Source of the DNA: Nibricoccus aquaticus
Lineage (GTDB): Bacteria; Verrucomicrobiota; Verrucomicrobiia; Opitutales; Opitutaceae
Direction: 5' to 3'
Assembly: GCF_002310495.1 (NCBI RefSeq)
Contig: NZ_CP023344.1
Coordinates: 3,427,501 to 3,491,500 of the forward strand
Length of the DNA stretch: 64,000 bases
A program made the translations under genes and the position numbers. Below, one piece after another: positions 33,691 through 42,808 of the stretch. The notes under the pieces are model-generated. The model saw nothing but the letters and a program-made list of their open reading frames with translations. It was not told the origin of the DNA and made no database searches. Every line of letters starts with the position of its first letter. Position 1 is the first letter of the stretch.

Positions 33691-34850
33691 TTGAGGAGGC
33701 GCTTCAGGTCGACGTGTTCGGTGATGAGTTTTTTGATCACGGGGATTTTGTCGGTGTCCTGTGGCTGGGTCTTCACGGTCATGTCGTTGATCTTGGACGT
33801 GACGGTGTAGCTGTCGGCTTTGGCGGAGATGACGGGGATCTCGGTTTGGGCCAGGAGTTCGAGGAGCTTGGGGTGGGGCGGGGTGTCGTCGGTGAGGATG
33901 AGGCCGGCGATGGTTTTCTGGCCGGAGATCCGTGCGCTGGATACGGCGGCGAGGATGATGTCGTCGCGGTCGCCGGGGGTGATGATGACGACTCCGGGCT
34001 GGAGGTAATCGACGACGGATTTGGCGGTCATGGCGCCGACGATGACGCGTTCTGCGCGTTGTTTGGTGGCGGTGGCTTTGCCGTTGAGCCACTGGCCGTC
34101 GATTTCTTCGGCGATCTGCGAAAGGCTGGGGCGGGAGAGGACGCGCTGGATGGGAAGGACGCCGAGCAAGGGGACGCCGAGGCGGTCGAGGCCGAGGCCG
34201 GCGTATTCCTGGATGAGGCCGATTTTGTCGTGCTCCACTTTGTTCAAGATGGCGCCGATGACTTCGACGCCGGCTTTGTCGAAGAGGGCTTTGTTGAGGG
34301 CGATCTCGTCGATGGGGCGGCCGATGCCGCCGGGGGTGACGATGATGACTTTGGCTTTGAGGAGCTTGGCGACGCGGGCGTTGGAGAGGTCGAAGACGGA
34401 GCCGACGCCGGCGTGGCCGGTGCCTTCGATGAGGGTGAAATCTTTTTCCCAGGAGACGCGGTCGAAGGCGCGGCAGATTTTATCCTCGAGCTCGGCGAGC
34501 ATGGTATCCGGCTGCTTGAGGAAGCGGCGGGTGAAGGTGCCGTCGATGGTGACGGGGCTCATGCTTTCGAGGGGGACGTGGACGTCGTAGATGGTGTCGA
34601 AGAGGTAGGAATCCTCGTCCACCTGAAGGCCCTGGATGTTCACGAAGCGCTGGCCGACGGGTTTGATGAAGCCGACTCTTGGATACAGGGATTGGAGGGC
34701 GGCGTAGAGGCCGAGGCAGGTGGTGGTCTTGCCGTCGTTCATGCGGGTGGCGGCGACGAAGACGCGTTTGACCTCGGTGTTGGTCGGCTCGGTGAGGAGG
34801 GGGAAGGCGGGCTGGCGGAAGGGGTTTTGGGTGAAGTCGGGCGGAGTCAT
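33681..34850 (-). CDS. BioD-like ATPase with DRTGG domain (Pta N-terminal half)
   Basis: A 389-residue protein matching the regulatory N-terminal part of long phosphotransacetylases. Residues 25-240 form a dethiobiotin-synthase-like P-loop NTPase (AATRMNDGKTTTCLGLYAAL, LIEGTGHAGVGSVFDLSNA). Residues 250-370 form a DRTGG domain (ERVIVGAMTAKSVVDYL, VVIITPGDRDDIILAAV). The catalytic phosphotransacetylase is encoded separately 224 bases upstream on the same strand, so the two halves found fused in E. coli Pta are split. It probably senses nucleotide or metabolite state to control acetyl-phosphate metabolism. Its TAG stop lies inside a dispersed palindrome. Confidence 0.85.
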   Translation of the reverse strand: MTPPDFTQNPFRQPAFPLLTEPTNTEVKRVFVAATRMNDGKTTTCLGLYAALQSLYPRVGFIKPVGQRFVNIQGLQVDEDSYLFDTIYDVHVPLESMSPVTIDGTFTRRFLKQPDTMLAELEDKICRAFDRVSWEKDFTLIEGTGHAGVGSVFDLSNARVAKLLKAKVIIVTPGGIGRPIDEIALNKALFDKAGVEVIGAILNKVEHDKIGLIQEYAGLGLDRLGVPLLGVLPIQRVLSRPSLSQIAEEIDGQWLNGKATATKQRAERVIVGAMTAKSVVDYLQPGVVIITPGDRDDIILAAVSSARISGQKTIAGLILTDDTPPHPKLLELLAQTEIPVISAKADSYTVTSKINDMTVKTQPQDTDKIPVIKKLITEHVDLKRLLKTL

Positions 34851-34929
34851 CGAGCGAGGAGTGAAGGGCGAAAAGTGAAGAGTGAAAACCGGATGACGAC
34901 TTAGGTTTTAACGGGACCGGATGCAGATT

Positions 34930-35060
34930 TCGGAGGCGGAGTTTTTAACCACAGATGGCACAGCTGGGCACGGATGAGGGAGAAGGATTCGGACGAGAAC
35001 GATGGCGGATAGATGCGAATCGTGGCGTAAAGCCGCTCCTCCAAGGGGAGGAGTCGCGCG
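34930..35060. repeat. Repeat remnants between the split pta genes
   Basis: TTTTTAACCACAGATGGCAC with AGCTGGGCACGGATGAG (34942-34978), then a GTGGCGTAAAGCCGCTCCTC motif (35027-35046) followed by a CTCCAAGGGGAG dyad. The last two belong to the small palindrome class. No coding potential. Confidence 0.6.
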
Positions 35061-35073
35061 AGTGCACGCCTGC

Positions 35074-36105
35074 TCAGGCGCCGCCGTAGAGGAGTTTGCG
35101 GTCGATGGCCTGGCAGCCGACGATGGCGGCGGCGCCGAAGACGTCGTGCGCGCTGGAGCCGCGGCTGATCTCGGCAGCGGGGCGGCTGAGGCCGGTCATG
35201 ATCTGGCCGAAGGAGTTCGCGCCGGCGAGAATGTGGACGAGTTTGAAGGCGATGTTGCCACTGGCGAGATCGGGAAAGATCAGGACGTTGGCGCGGCCGG
35301 CGACGGGGCCGGTGATTTTTTTGTTCGCGGCGGCGGCGAGGTCGAGGGCGGCGTCGACCTGGAGTTCGCCGTCGATGTCGATGTCGAGGCCCGCGGCGGT
35401 GGCTTTGGCGCGGGCGAGTTCGGTCGCGGTGCGGATTTTCGCGAGCGACGGGTGTTTGGAGTCGCTGTGCGAGGCCCAGCTGAGGAGGGCGACGCGGGGT
35501 TTTTCGTTGGTGAGGTGGCGGGCGATGACGGCGGTCGTCAGGGCGATGTCGGCGAGTTGCTCGGCGGTGGGTTCGGGGATGACGCCGCAGTCGGCGAAGA
35601 AGAGGGAGCCGTCGGAGCCGACTTTTTTCTCGTCGAAATCAATGACCATGAGCGAGGCGACGTTTTGGGCGTGCTCGTGTTTGGGGATGATCTGGAAGAG
35701 GGGGCGGAGGGCGCTGGAGGCGGTTTGCGTGGCGCCGCCGACGAGGGCGTCGGCCTGGCTGTTGGCGACCATCATCGTGGCGAAGTAGTTGGGGTCGCGG
35801 AGGAGTTTGCGGGCTTCGTCGAGGGTGACGCCTTTGGCGCGGCGGAGTTCGACGAGCTGGGTGGCGAAGGTTGCGAAGTCTTCGCTGTGTTCGGGGTCGA
35901 TGATCCTCATGCCCTGGAGGTTGAGATCGAGGCGGGCGGCGGAGGCTTTGATGGCGGCGCGTTCGCCGAGGAGGATAGGGGCGCCCATGCGGCGGGTGAC
36001 CCACTGGCGAGCGGCTTGAAGGATGCGCGGATCGTTACCTTCCGGAAACACGATGCGCTTCGGGTGGCGCTGGAGCTTCTCGATGAGTTTCGGGACGATG
36101 GGCAT
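35074..36105 (-). CDS. pta: Phosphate acetyltransferase
   Basis: A 343-residue short-form enzyme interconverting acetyl-CoA and acetyl phosphate. Family sites: RIVFPEGNDPRILQAA at the N-terminus, DALVGGATQTAS, FADCGVIPEPTAEQLADIA, LSWASHSD, DGELQVDAALD and the late NVLIFPDLASGNIAFKLV plus GQIMTGLSRPAAEISRGSSA. It lacks the N-terminal NTPase/DRTGG part, which the downstream gene supplies. No acetate kinase gene is in view. Confidence 0.95.
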   Translation of the reverse strand: MPIVPKLIEKLQRHPKRIVFPEGNDPRILQAARQWVTRRMGAPILLGERAAIKASAARLDLNLQGMRIIDPEHSEDFATFATQLVELRRAKGVTLDEARKLLRDPNYFATMMVANSQADALVGGATQTASSALRPLFQIIPKHEHAQNVASLMVIDFDEKKVGSDGSLFFADCGVIPEPTAEQLADIALTTAVIARHLTNEKPRVALLSWASHSDSKHPSLAKIRTATELARAKATAAGLDIDIDGELQVDAALDLAAAANKKITGPVAGRANVLIFPDLASGNIAFKLVHILAGANSFGQIMTGLSRPAAEISRGSSAHDVFGAAAIVGCQAIDRKLLYGGA

Positions 36106-36261
36106 GACGCGGCGAAGGTGGGGAGGCGGAAAAGACGCGTCAATGGCGGTTCAGGAGGACCGGACTGTTGGGGAAACGCGGTGGCGGCGAGCGCCGGATC
36201 ATCCTTCTGAGGAGGGATTCCCTCTCTTTCGTGGAAGTCGGCGTTCCGCCGCGCCTGCGAC

Positions 36262-37392
36262 TCAAGTGGCAGGAAGCGTGAACGAGAACTTCGATCCTCG
36301 CGGGGATAAGTTCTCGGCGGTGATGGAGCCATGGTGAGCCTCGATGATTCGTCGACTGATCGCGAGACCGAGGCCGGTGCTTTTTTCTCCACCGGTCGCT
36401 TTGGCGGAAAGGGTGCCGAACTCTTTGAACAGCTTGTGGCGTTCGGATTCGGGGATGCCAGGGCCTTCGTCTTCCACGGAAATAATATGAGTCCCGCCTG
36501 CTATGGTGTGCGTGACCTTAACGGTGGAACCTTGAGGAGAATATTTGACGGCGTTGCTGATCAGGTTGTCGACGACCTGTCTGATTTTACCTTCGTCGAT
36601 TCGGAGAGTCGTGGATCCCGATTTCGGCTGATGGAGAATCTGCGTCTTTTTACGGCTGGCGTTAATGCGGGCGGTATAGACGGATCGCACTATAAGGGCG
36701 TTTAAATCACCGGGGGCGAAATTGATTTTGAGCACGCCTGCTTCGATGGAGGAGACGTCGAGCAGTTGATTGACAAGTTCGAGCAGGTTACTGCTTTCGC
36801 TATTGATGAGTTTGATGCAGTCGAGCAGTTCGCTTCCGACAGGGCCAAAGGCGCCGTCAGACATCAGTTCGGTGAGTCCGCAGATCGAGCCGAGTGGGTT
36901 GCGAATGTCGTGGGCGGCCATGCCCAGGACCTGGTTTTTCCGCTGGTTGGCGACGGCGAGCTGTTTGATCAAATTCCGGTTGGAAATGTGGGTGTGGATA
37001 CGCGCGAGGGCTTCGCTCTCGGAGACGGGTTTCGTCAGATAGTCGACGCCGCTATTGGCGAAGCCGGCTACGATGTCGTCGGTCGAGTCCCGTGAGGTGA
37101 CGAAAATGACAGGGGGTGCCTCGTCGCCGAGGGTGCGCTTGATTTCGGTGGAAGTTTTGAAGCCGTCGATGCCCGGAAGGGTGACGTCGAGAAGGACCAG
37201 ATCTGGTTTCTCATTTGCGATCCGCAGTAATGCTTCTTCGCCCGAACCTGCTTGGGAAACCTGATATCCGTGTGACTCCAGTAATCCCGTAACGACGATC
37301 GTGTTCACGGAATCGTCATCCACGATCAAGATGTGTCCTTTTGGAGCGGAGGGGAGATCCAGGGAAATGGGATGAGAGATCGGTAAAGGCAT
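36262..37392 (-). CDS. Response regulator receiver-histidine kinase hybrid
   Basis: A 376-residue cytoplasmic protein. An N-terminal receiver domain (about 18-135) has phosphoacceptor Asp69 (VLLDVTLPG), the acidic DDD at 25-27 and Lys121. A HisKA domain has phospho-His161 (MAAHDIRNPLGS). A HATPase domain follows, with N box NLISNAVKYS and G boxes (DEGPGIP, STGLGLAIS). There is no membrane segment or sensor domain, so it probably receives phosphate from another kinase. The giant hybrid kinase gene lies divergently 210 bases away, a likely partner. Confidence 0.92.
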   Translation of the reverse strand: MPLPISHPISLDLPSAPKGHILIVDDDSVNTIVVTGLLESHGYQVSQAGSGEEALLRIANEKPDLVLLDVTLPGIDGFKTSTEIKRTLGDEAPPVIFVTSRDSTDDIVAGFANSGVDYLTKPVSESEALARIHTHISNRNLIKQLAVANQRKNQVLGMAAHDIRNPLGSICGLTELMSDGAFGPVGSELLDCIKLINSESSNLLELVNQLLDVSSIEAGVLKINFAPGDLNALIVRSVYTARINASRKKTQILHQPKSGSTTLRIDEGKIRQVVDNLISNAVKYSPQGSTVKVTHTIAGGTHIISVEDEGPGIPESERHKLFKEFGTLSAKATGGEKSTGLGLAISRRIIEAHHGSITAENLSPRGSKFSFTLPAT

Positions 37393-37602
37393 GGGCTGCG
37401 CCCGGGCTCGGAGTGGAGAGATAACGAGCCGTCTTGAAGGAGGTAATCGTCACGGCACCGGTAAACTTCATTGTAAATTGTCCGCAGACGGCAGGGGGTG
37501 GCGTGACTGCCATCCGGATTTTGCATGGAGGAACTGAGGGCTGGGAGTAGAGTGCGGCTAACGAATTTCCGGCATGTGCCGATTGACCGGATGGAACACC
37601 CC

Positions 37603-40600
37603 ATGCGCAGCCATTTTTTGCATTCATACCGCCGGTTACCTTCGATCTTTCAAATGGGGGTTATGTGGGGAGGGCTCGCGGTGGTCTATCTGGCGCTGGC
37701 CCGGCTTGGGTTGATGGCGGCGAGTGTGCATGGGAACGTTTCCCCTGTGTGGCCGGCGAGCGGGCTGGCGATGGGCGCGCTGATTTGTAGCGGACTGCGT
37801 TGGTGGCCGGGGGTGGCGTTGGGGGCGTTCGTGGCGAACGCGTTGACGTCGATTTCCCTGGTTGCCGCGGCGGGTATAGCCTTGGGCAATACGCTGGAGG
37901 CGGTCGTGGGAGCCTGGATAGTCCTGAAGATCGGGCGTGGAACCAAGGGCGAGGCTTCGATCGGAATGTCGGCGGCGCTGGGCGTCGGGTCTCTGGTGGG
38001 ACCGGTGATCAGCGCATCGGCGGGAGTCTTGGTTCTATGGATCTCGGGAGTCGTGCCCGGCTCGCTGTTGACCACTTTGTGGAAAACGTGGTGGGTGGGC
38101 GACGTGCTGGGGAGCTTGCTGGTGGCTCCGGCGATTCTCGCGCTCAGGGAAGCCCTGGGCGCACCTGCTGGCCTTGGGGGAATAGATTTACGAAAAGCGG
38201 TGGGATTGACCGGGCTCTCACTCGTGATTGGCGGAGCGGTTTTCGGGGTCCACGGTGGCAGCGCGTTTCTGTTTGGGGTGTTCCCGCTTCTTCTCGTCGC
38301 GTTGAGCTGGTTTGGATCGCCGGGGGTGAAGGTAGTTGCGCTGGGGATCTCCGCTTTAGGCGTGACGGCGGCGTACTTTGGCACGGGGCCATTTGTGGAT
38401 GGAACGCTCAACGAAAATCTTATCCATCTTCAGATCTTCCTGAGCTCGGTTGCGTTGACGGCGCTCATCCTGCCGACGTTTGTGCGGCCGGGAAATTTCA
38501 CACTGCCGTTTCTGGTGATGCTGGCAGGATGGAGTTTGAGCGGGTGGATGTTTTCTTCGCTGGAGGATGCAAGGAGCCGCATCGACGAGGCTCGTTTCGA
38601 TGCGCAAATCCAGGAAGCGATCGAGAAAATCGACCGGCGGGTGGAGCACTACGAAAGCGCGCTACAGGCGGGCGTAGCGCTTTTCGGCGCATCCAACGAG
38701 GTGAGTCGTGCTGAGTGGCGGGCGTTTGCGCAGGCAATAAAATTGCGGGAGAAATTCCCCGGGGCGCTCGGCATCGGGGTGATCTTTATTGTGAAACCGG
38801 ACGGCGAAGCGGCGTTTTTAAATGCAGTTCACGCGGATGGCGCGCCGGGTTTTGGGTTCAAGAGTGTACCGACAGCCACCCGGCCCGTCGGCGGACCGGA
38901 AGAGCCGGTTCGTTATGCGATCACCTATTGTGAGCCCGCGGATACCAATGCGCTGGCGATCGGTCTCGATGTGGCGACGGAAGCGAATCGCAAAATGGCG
39001 GCGGAGGTGGCGCGTAATTCGAACTCGGCCCGATTGACACGGCGAATCCAACTGGTGCAGGACCACGAAGTCCGGGCTGGAGCGTTGATCTTTAAACCTT
39101 TTTTCCGGAACGGGGCGGTGATCGATACGGTGGAGCAACGGCGGGCGGAATGCCTAGGTTGGGTTTATGCGCCGTTGATCACGGAGACGGTTCTCCAGAA
39201 CGTTTTGAAAACCGGAGGGAGCGAGGTCGACTTCAGTTTTTTTGATGGTCAGTCGACGCGTCGGGAGGACCTGCTGTTCGACACCCGCGAGGGGAACTAT
39301 CCGGCGACAGTGCCGAAGATCGAACGCAGCAGTGTCATCGAGCTGGCGGGACAGACTTTCACCCTGGGCTGGCGTCGATCGCCGGCGTTTGTGGCTTCTG
39401 ATAACTCAGCGCCTTTGTGGGCGGGGACGAGCGCGGCTTTCGTTTCAGTGCTGGTCGCGGCACTGGTGATGAGCCTGCAATCAACGGGGGCGAAGGCCCG
39501 TGCAGTTGCCACGCAGCGCGCGAGTGAGCTGGAGATCGCAAACACGCGCTTGAAGGCGGAGGTGAGCGAGCGCGAGCAGGCGGAGAACTCGTTACGCCGG
39601 TCGAATCATTTGAAGCGCGCGATTCTTGAGAGCGCGAGCTACTCGATTATTTCAACCGACCCGAAGGGATTGATCGTCACCTTCAATGCCGCGGCTGAGC
39701 GGATGCTGGGATATGACGCGGAAGAAATGGTGGGGAAGTGCACGCCTGCGATCATCCATGAGCCGAGTGAAGTGGTGGCGCGGGCGGAAGTCCTCACGCG
39801 GGAACTTGGGCGGACGGTTGCGCCGGGGTTCGAGGCGTTTGTGGCGAAGGCCCAGGTGGTGAATCTCGACGAGAATGAATGGACCTACATCCGCAAGGAC
39901 GGGACGAGGCTGCCGGTGCTGCTTTCAGTCACGGCGCTGCGTGGCGAATCGGGGGAGATCACTGGCTATCTGGGGGTGGGACAGGATCTCACCGCGAAGA
40001 GAGCGGCGGATGCGCGGATGAAAGCCCTGCTGGATGAGCTGGCGCAGCAGCGGTTCGCCGTCGATCAACACGCCATTTTCGCGGTCACAGACGTGAAGGG
40101 CACGATCGCCTACGCGAACGATTTATTTTGTGCGATCAGCGGGTTCAGCCGGGAGGAGCTGATTGGCCAGAATCACCGGTTGCTCAATTCGGGGGCTCAT
40201 CCAAAAGAATTTTTCCGGGCGATGTACCAGACGATCGCCCAAGGGAAAGTTTGGCAGGGGGAAATATGCAATCGCGCGAAGGACGGCCATCTTTACTGGG
40301 TGGATTCGACGATTGTGCCGTTGCTGGGAGAGGATGGTAAGCCTGTTCAGTACGCGGCGATCCGGACGGATATCACCGAACGGAAGAGAACGGAGGAAGC
40401 GATCAATCAGAGCGAGGAGCGCATGCGGTTATTTGCGGAACATGCGCCAGCCTCGGTCGCGATGTTTGATCTGGAGATGAAGTATCTAGTGGTGAGCAAA
40501 CAGTGGCTGATCGATTACAAGCTGGAAGGTCAGGCGATCCTGGGGCGGTCCCATTACGAGGTCTTTCCCGAGATCGGGGATGATTGGAAAGCCATTCATC

Positions 40601-42738
40601 GTCGCTGCATGGGCGGCGCGGTGGAGTTAAATGCGGGCGAGCGATTTGACCGCATCGACGGCAGTTCCCAGTGGCTGCGGTGGGAGGTGCGTCCTTGGTA
40701 TAAATATAATCAAGAAATTGGAGGCATCGTGATGTTCACCCAGGACATCACGGACAGAAAGCAGCTTGAGATCAGCCTGGCCACGGCGCGCGATCAGGCG
40801 TTGGAAGCGTCGCGGTTGAAGTCGGAGTTTCTGGCAACGATGAGCCATGAGATTCGCACGCCGATGAATGGAGTGATCGGGATGTCCGAGCTCCTGCGGC
40901 GAACCGCGTTGGATCAAAAGCAAAAGGAGATGGCGGACGTGATCATCCACAGCGCCGACAATCTCCTCGTGATCATCAACGACATTCTCGATTTCTCGAA
41001 GATCGAGGCGGGGAAGTTCCGCATCGATGCGATGGATTTCGATTTGCGGGATGCGCTTGAGGAGACGGCGGCGCTGCTCGCACCGCAGGCGGATCGAAAG
41101 AGGCTGAAATTGATGGTGGATATCGATGCGGCGGTGGCCGGTGGAGTGACTGGAGACCGCAATCGTATCCAGCAGATCGTCACCAATCTGCTGGGTAACG
41201 CGCTCAAGTTCACGGAGCGCGGGCAGGTGGTGTTGAAGGCAACGGCGGTCGCATCACCGAGGAACGGATTGCACGTACGCATTTCGATCACGGACACGGG
41301 GATTGGCATCCCGGAGTCGGCGCGGGCGCATCTCTTCCAGCCTTTTGTTCAGGCGGATGGATCGACGACGCGGCGTTTCGGTGGAACGGGTCTTGGCCTG
41401 GCGATTTGCGGGCAACTGGTGTCCTTGATGGGAGGGACCATTGGGTTCGATAGTGTGGAAGGGGCCGGATCCTGTTTTTGGTTCCAGCTCGATCTCCAAC
41501 GCGCGAGTGTGCCGGCGAGCGAAGCCGAGGAAACCATTCCTGAGGGCACCCGGGTGCTCGTGGTAGATGATGATGAGAATAACCGGATCATACTGACGCG
41601 CCAACTTAGCGAAATGGACGTGGTGGTGGATGCAGTGCCTGACGCGGAGAGTGCGCGGGCGAGTTTGCGTAATGCCGCAGGAGGAGAGCATCCCTATTCT
41701 GTCCTGCTACTTGATTGGAACATGCCGGGGGAGGGCGGGTATTTGCTCGCGCAATCGATCCGAAAAGATCCGGAGATTTCCGGTACGCGGATAGTCGTGC
41801 TGACCTCGTCAAATCCGGAAGTGGAGCCGGAGACATTGGCTCAGTTGGATTTCAGCGCGGTGTTGAACAAGCCCATTCGCAGCGTGCAGCTGCGGCGGAG
41901 TCTGGTGCGCGCGCTTGGCCGTTCCGAGACACAGGCGCCCTTTCCCATCGCTGAAGCGGCCGTGGGAAAGCGGCTGCGATTGTTGGTAGCAGAAGATAAT
42001 CCGACCAATCAACTTGTCGCCCAAATGATGCTGGAGCAGATGGGGCACACGGTTGAATTTGCGGTAAACGGGCAGGAAACCATCAGGCAGCTCGTGCGTT
42101 CGGATTTCGACGCGGTTCTGATGGACTGCCAGATGCCTGTGATGGACGGGTATGAAGCGAGCCGCCGCATCCGAGCGGGCGAGGCGTCTCCTCAGGCGGT
42201 GAAGCTTCCGATCATCGCATTGACTGCGTATGCCATGCCCGACGACCGGGCCAAGGCGCTCGCGGCAGGAATGGATGATTATGTCACCAAGCCGATCGAT
42301 CCGGAAGTGCTCGAGAAAGCGTTTGCACGCTGCGGCCTGTTAAGGGCGGACAGCGAACAAGCCCAGCCGGCGAACCCGGTGTCTGTGCAAAAAGCCGGGC
42401 GGGATACGCATGATCATTTCGATCCGGAACGACGCCGCCAGCTGGAGAAAATCAAGACACCGGATGGTATCTCGCTTTGGGAAAAGGCACTGGCGATGTT
42501 CATGAAGGACATGCCTGGCCGGGTAGAGGCGTTGAGTGGTTTCGTTGAAGCTCATCAGGCGGAAAAAGTCGCTGTGGGTGCCCACACGATACGCGGCAGC
42601 GCGGCGAACTTGGGCGCGACGGGTCTGCAAAACGCGGCGAAAGAACTCGAAAGCGCGGCGCGTGCGGACGAGTGGGACAGAATACGGGAGGGAGTTTCCG
42701 GTGTTCTTATCGAGTGGAAATTGTTGGCCGGGGACTAA
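37603..42738 (+). CDS. Giant hybrid histidine kinase: MASE1-CHASE-PAS3-HK-REC2-HPt
   Basis: About 1,711 residues. Order: MASE1 membrane domain (about 15-290), periplasmic CHASE domain (330-560), one more helix (about 605-625), three PAS domains (about 665-790, 815-930, 935-1060), and HisKA with His1082 (FLATMSHEIRTPMNG). Then come HATPase (1180-1300), receiver 1 with Asp1371 (LLLDWNMPGEGG), receiver 2 with Asp1508 (LMDCQMPVMDGYEASRRI) and HPt with His1661 (GAHTIRGSAANLG). This is a complete internal His-Asp-His phosphorelay sensing an external ligand. I chose the ATG at 37603 just before MASE1; in-frame ATGs at 37525 and 37591 are alternatives. Its output regulator is not adjacent. Confidence 0.93.
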   Translation: MRSHFLHSYRRLPSIFQMGVMWGGLAVVYLALARLGLMAASVHGNVSPVWPASGLAMGALICSGLRWWPGVALGAFVANALTSISLVAAAGIALGNTLEAVVGAWIVLKIGRGTKGEASIGMSAALGVGSLVGPVISASAGVLVLWISGVVPGSLLTTLWKTWWVGDVLGSLLVAPAILALREALGAPAGLGGIDLRKAVGLTGLSLVIGGAVFGVHGGSAFLFGVFPLLLVALSWFGSPGVKVVALGISALGVTAAYFGTGPFVDGTLNENLIHLQIFLSSVALTALILPTFVRPGNFTLPFLVMLAGWSLSGWMFSSLEDARSRIDEARFDAQIQEAIEKIDRRVEHYESALQAGVALFGASNEVSRAEWRAFAQAIKLREKFPGALGIGVIFIVKPDGEAAFLNAVHADGAPGFGFKSVPTATRPVGGPEEPVRYAITYCEPADTNALAIGLDVATEANRKMAAEVARNSNSARLTRRIQLVQDHEVRAGALIFKPFFRNGAVIDTVEQRRAECLGWVYAPLITETVLQNVLKTGGSEVDFSFFDGQSTRREDLLFDTREGNYPATVPKIERSSVIELAGQTFTLGWRRSPAFVASDNSAPLWAGTSAAFVSVLVAALVMSLQSTGAKARAVATQRASELEIANTRLKAEVSEREQAENSLRRSNHLKRAILESASYSIISTDPKGLIVTFNAAAERMLGYDAEEMVGKCTPAIIHEPSEVVARAEVLTRELGRTVAPGFEAFVAKAQVVNLDENEWTYIRKDGTRLPVLLSVTALRGESGEITGYLGVGQDLTAKRAADARMKALLDELAQQRFAVDQHAIFAVTDVKGTIAYANDLFCAISGFSREELIGQNHRLLNSGAHPKEFFRAMYQTIAQGKVWQGEICNRAKDGHLYWVDSTIVPLLGEDGKPVQYAAIRTDITERKRTEEAINQSEERMRLFAEHAPASVAMFDLEMKYLVVSKQWLIDYKLEGQAILGRSHYEVFPEIGDDWKAIHRRCMGGAVELNAGERFDRIDGSSQWLRWEVRPWYKYNQEIGGIVMFTQDITDRKQLEISLATARDQALEASRLKSEFLATMSHEIRTPMNGVIGMSELLRRTALDQKQKEMADVIIHSADNLLVIINDILDFSKIEAGKFRIDAMDFDLRDALEETAALLAPQADRKRLKLMVDIDAAVAGGVTGDRNRIQQIVTNLLGNALKFTERGQVVLKATAVASPRNGLHVRISITDTGIGIPESARAHLFQPFVQADGSTTRRFGGTGLGLAICGQLVSLMGGTIGFDSVEGAGSCFWFQLDLQRASVPASEAEETIPEGTRVLVVDDDENNRIILTRQLSEMDVVVDAVPDAESARASLRNAAGGEHPYSVLLLDWNMPGEGGYLLAQSIRKDPEISGTRIVVLTSSNPEVEPETLAQLDFSAVLNKPIRSVQLRRSLVRALGRSETQAPFPIAEAAVGKRLRLLVAEDNPTNQLVAQMMLEQMGHTVEFAVNGQETIRQLVRSDFDAVLMDCQMPVMDGYEASRRIRAGEASPQAVKLPIIALTAYAMPDDRAKALAAGMDDYVTKPIDPEVLEKAFARCGLLRADSEQAQPANPVSVQKAGRDTHDHFDPERRRQLEKIKTPDGISLWEKALAMFMKDMPGRVEALSGFVEAHQAEKVAVGAHTIRGSAANLGATGLQNAAKELESAARADEWDRIREGVSGVLIEWKLLAGD

Positions 42739-42808
42739 TTTATCTCTGTGCGCGGTTTGTGTCCAAGGGGCACCCAGGCGAGCGCGCCTTACGATCTTGC
42801 TAAGGAAA

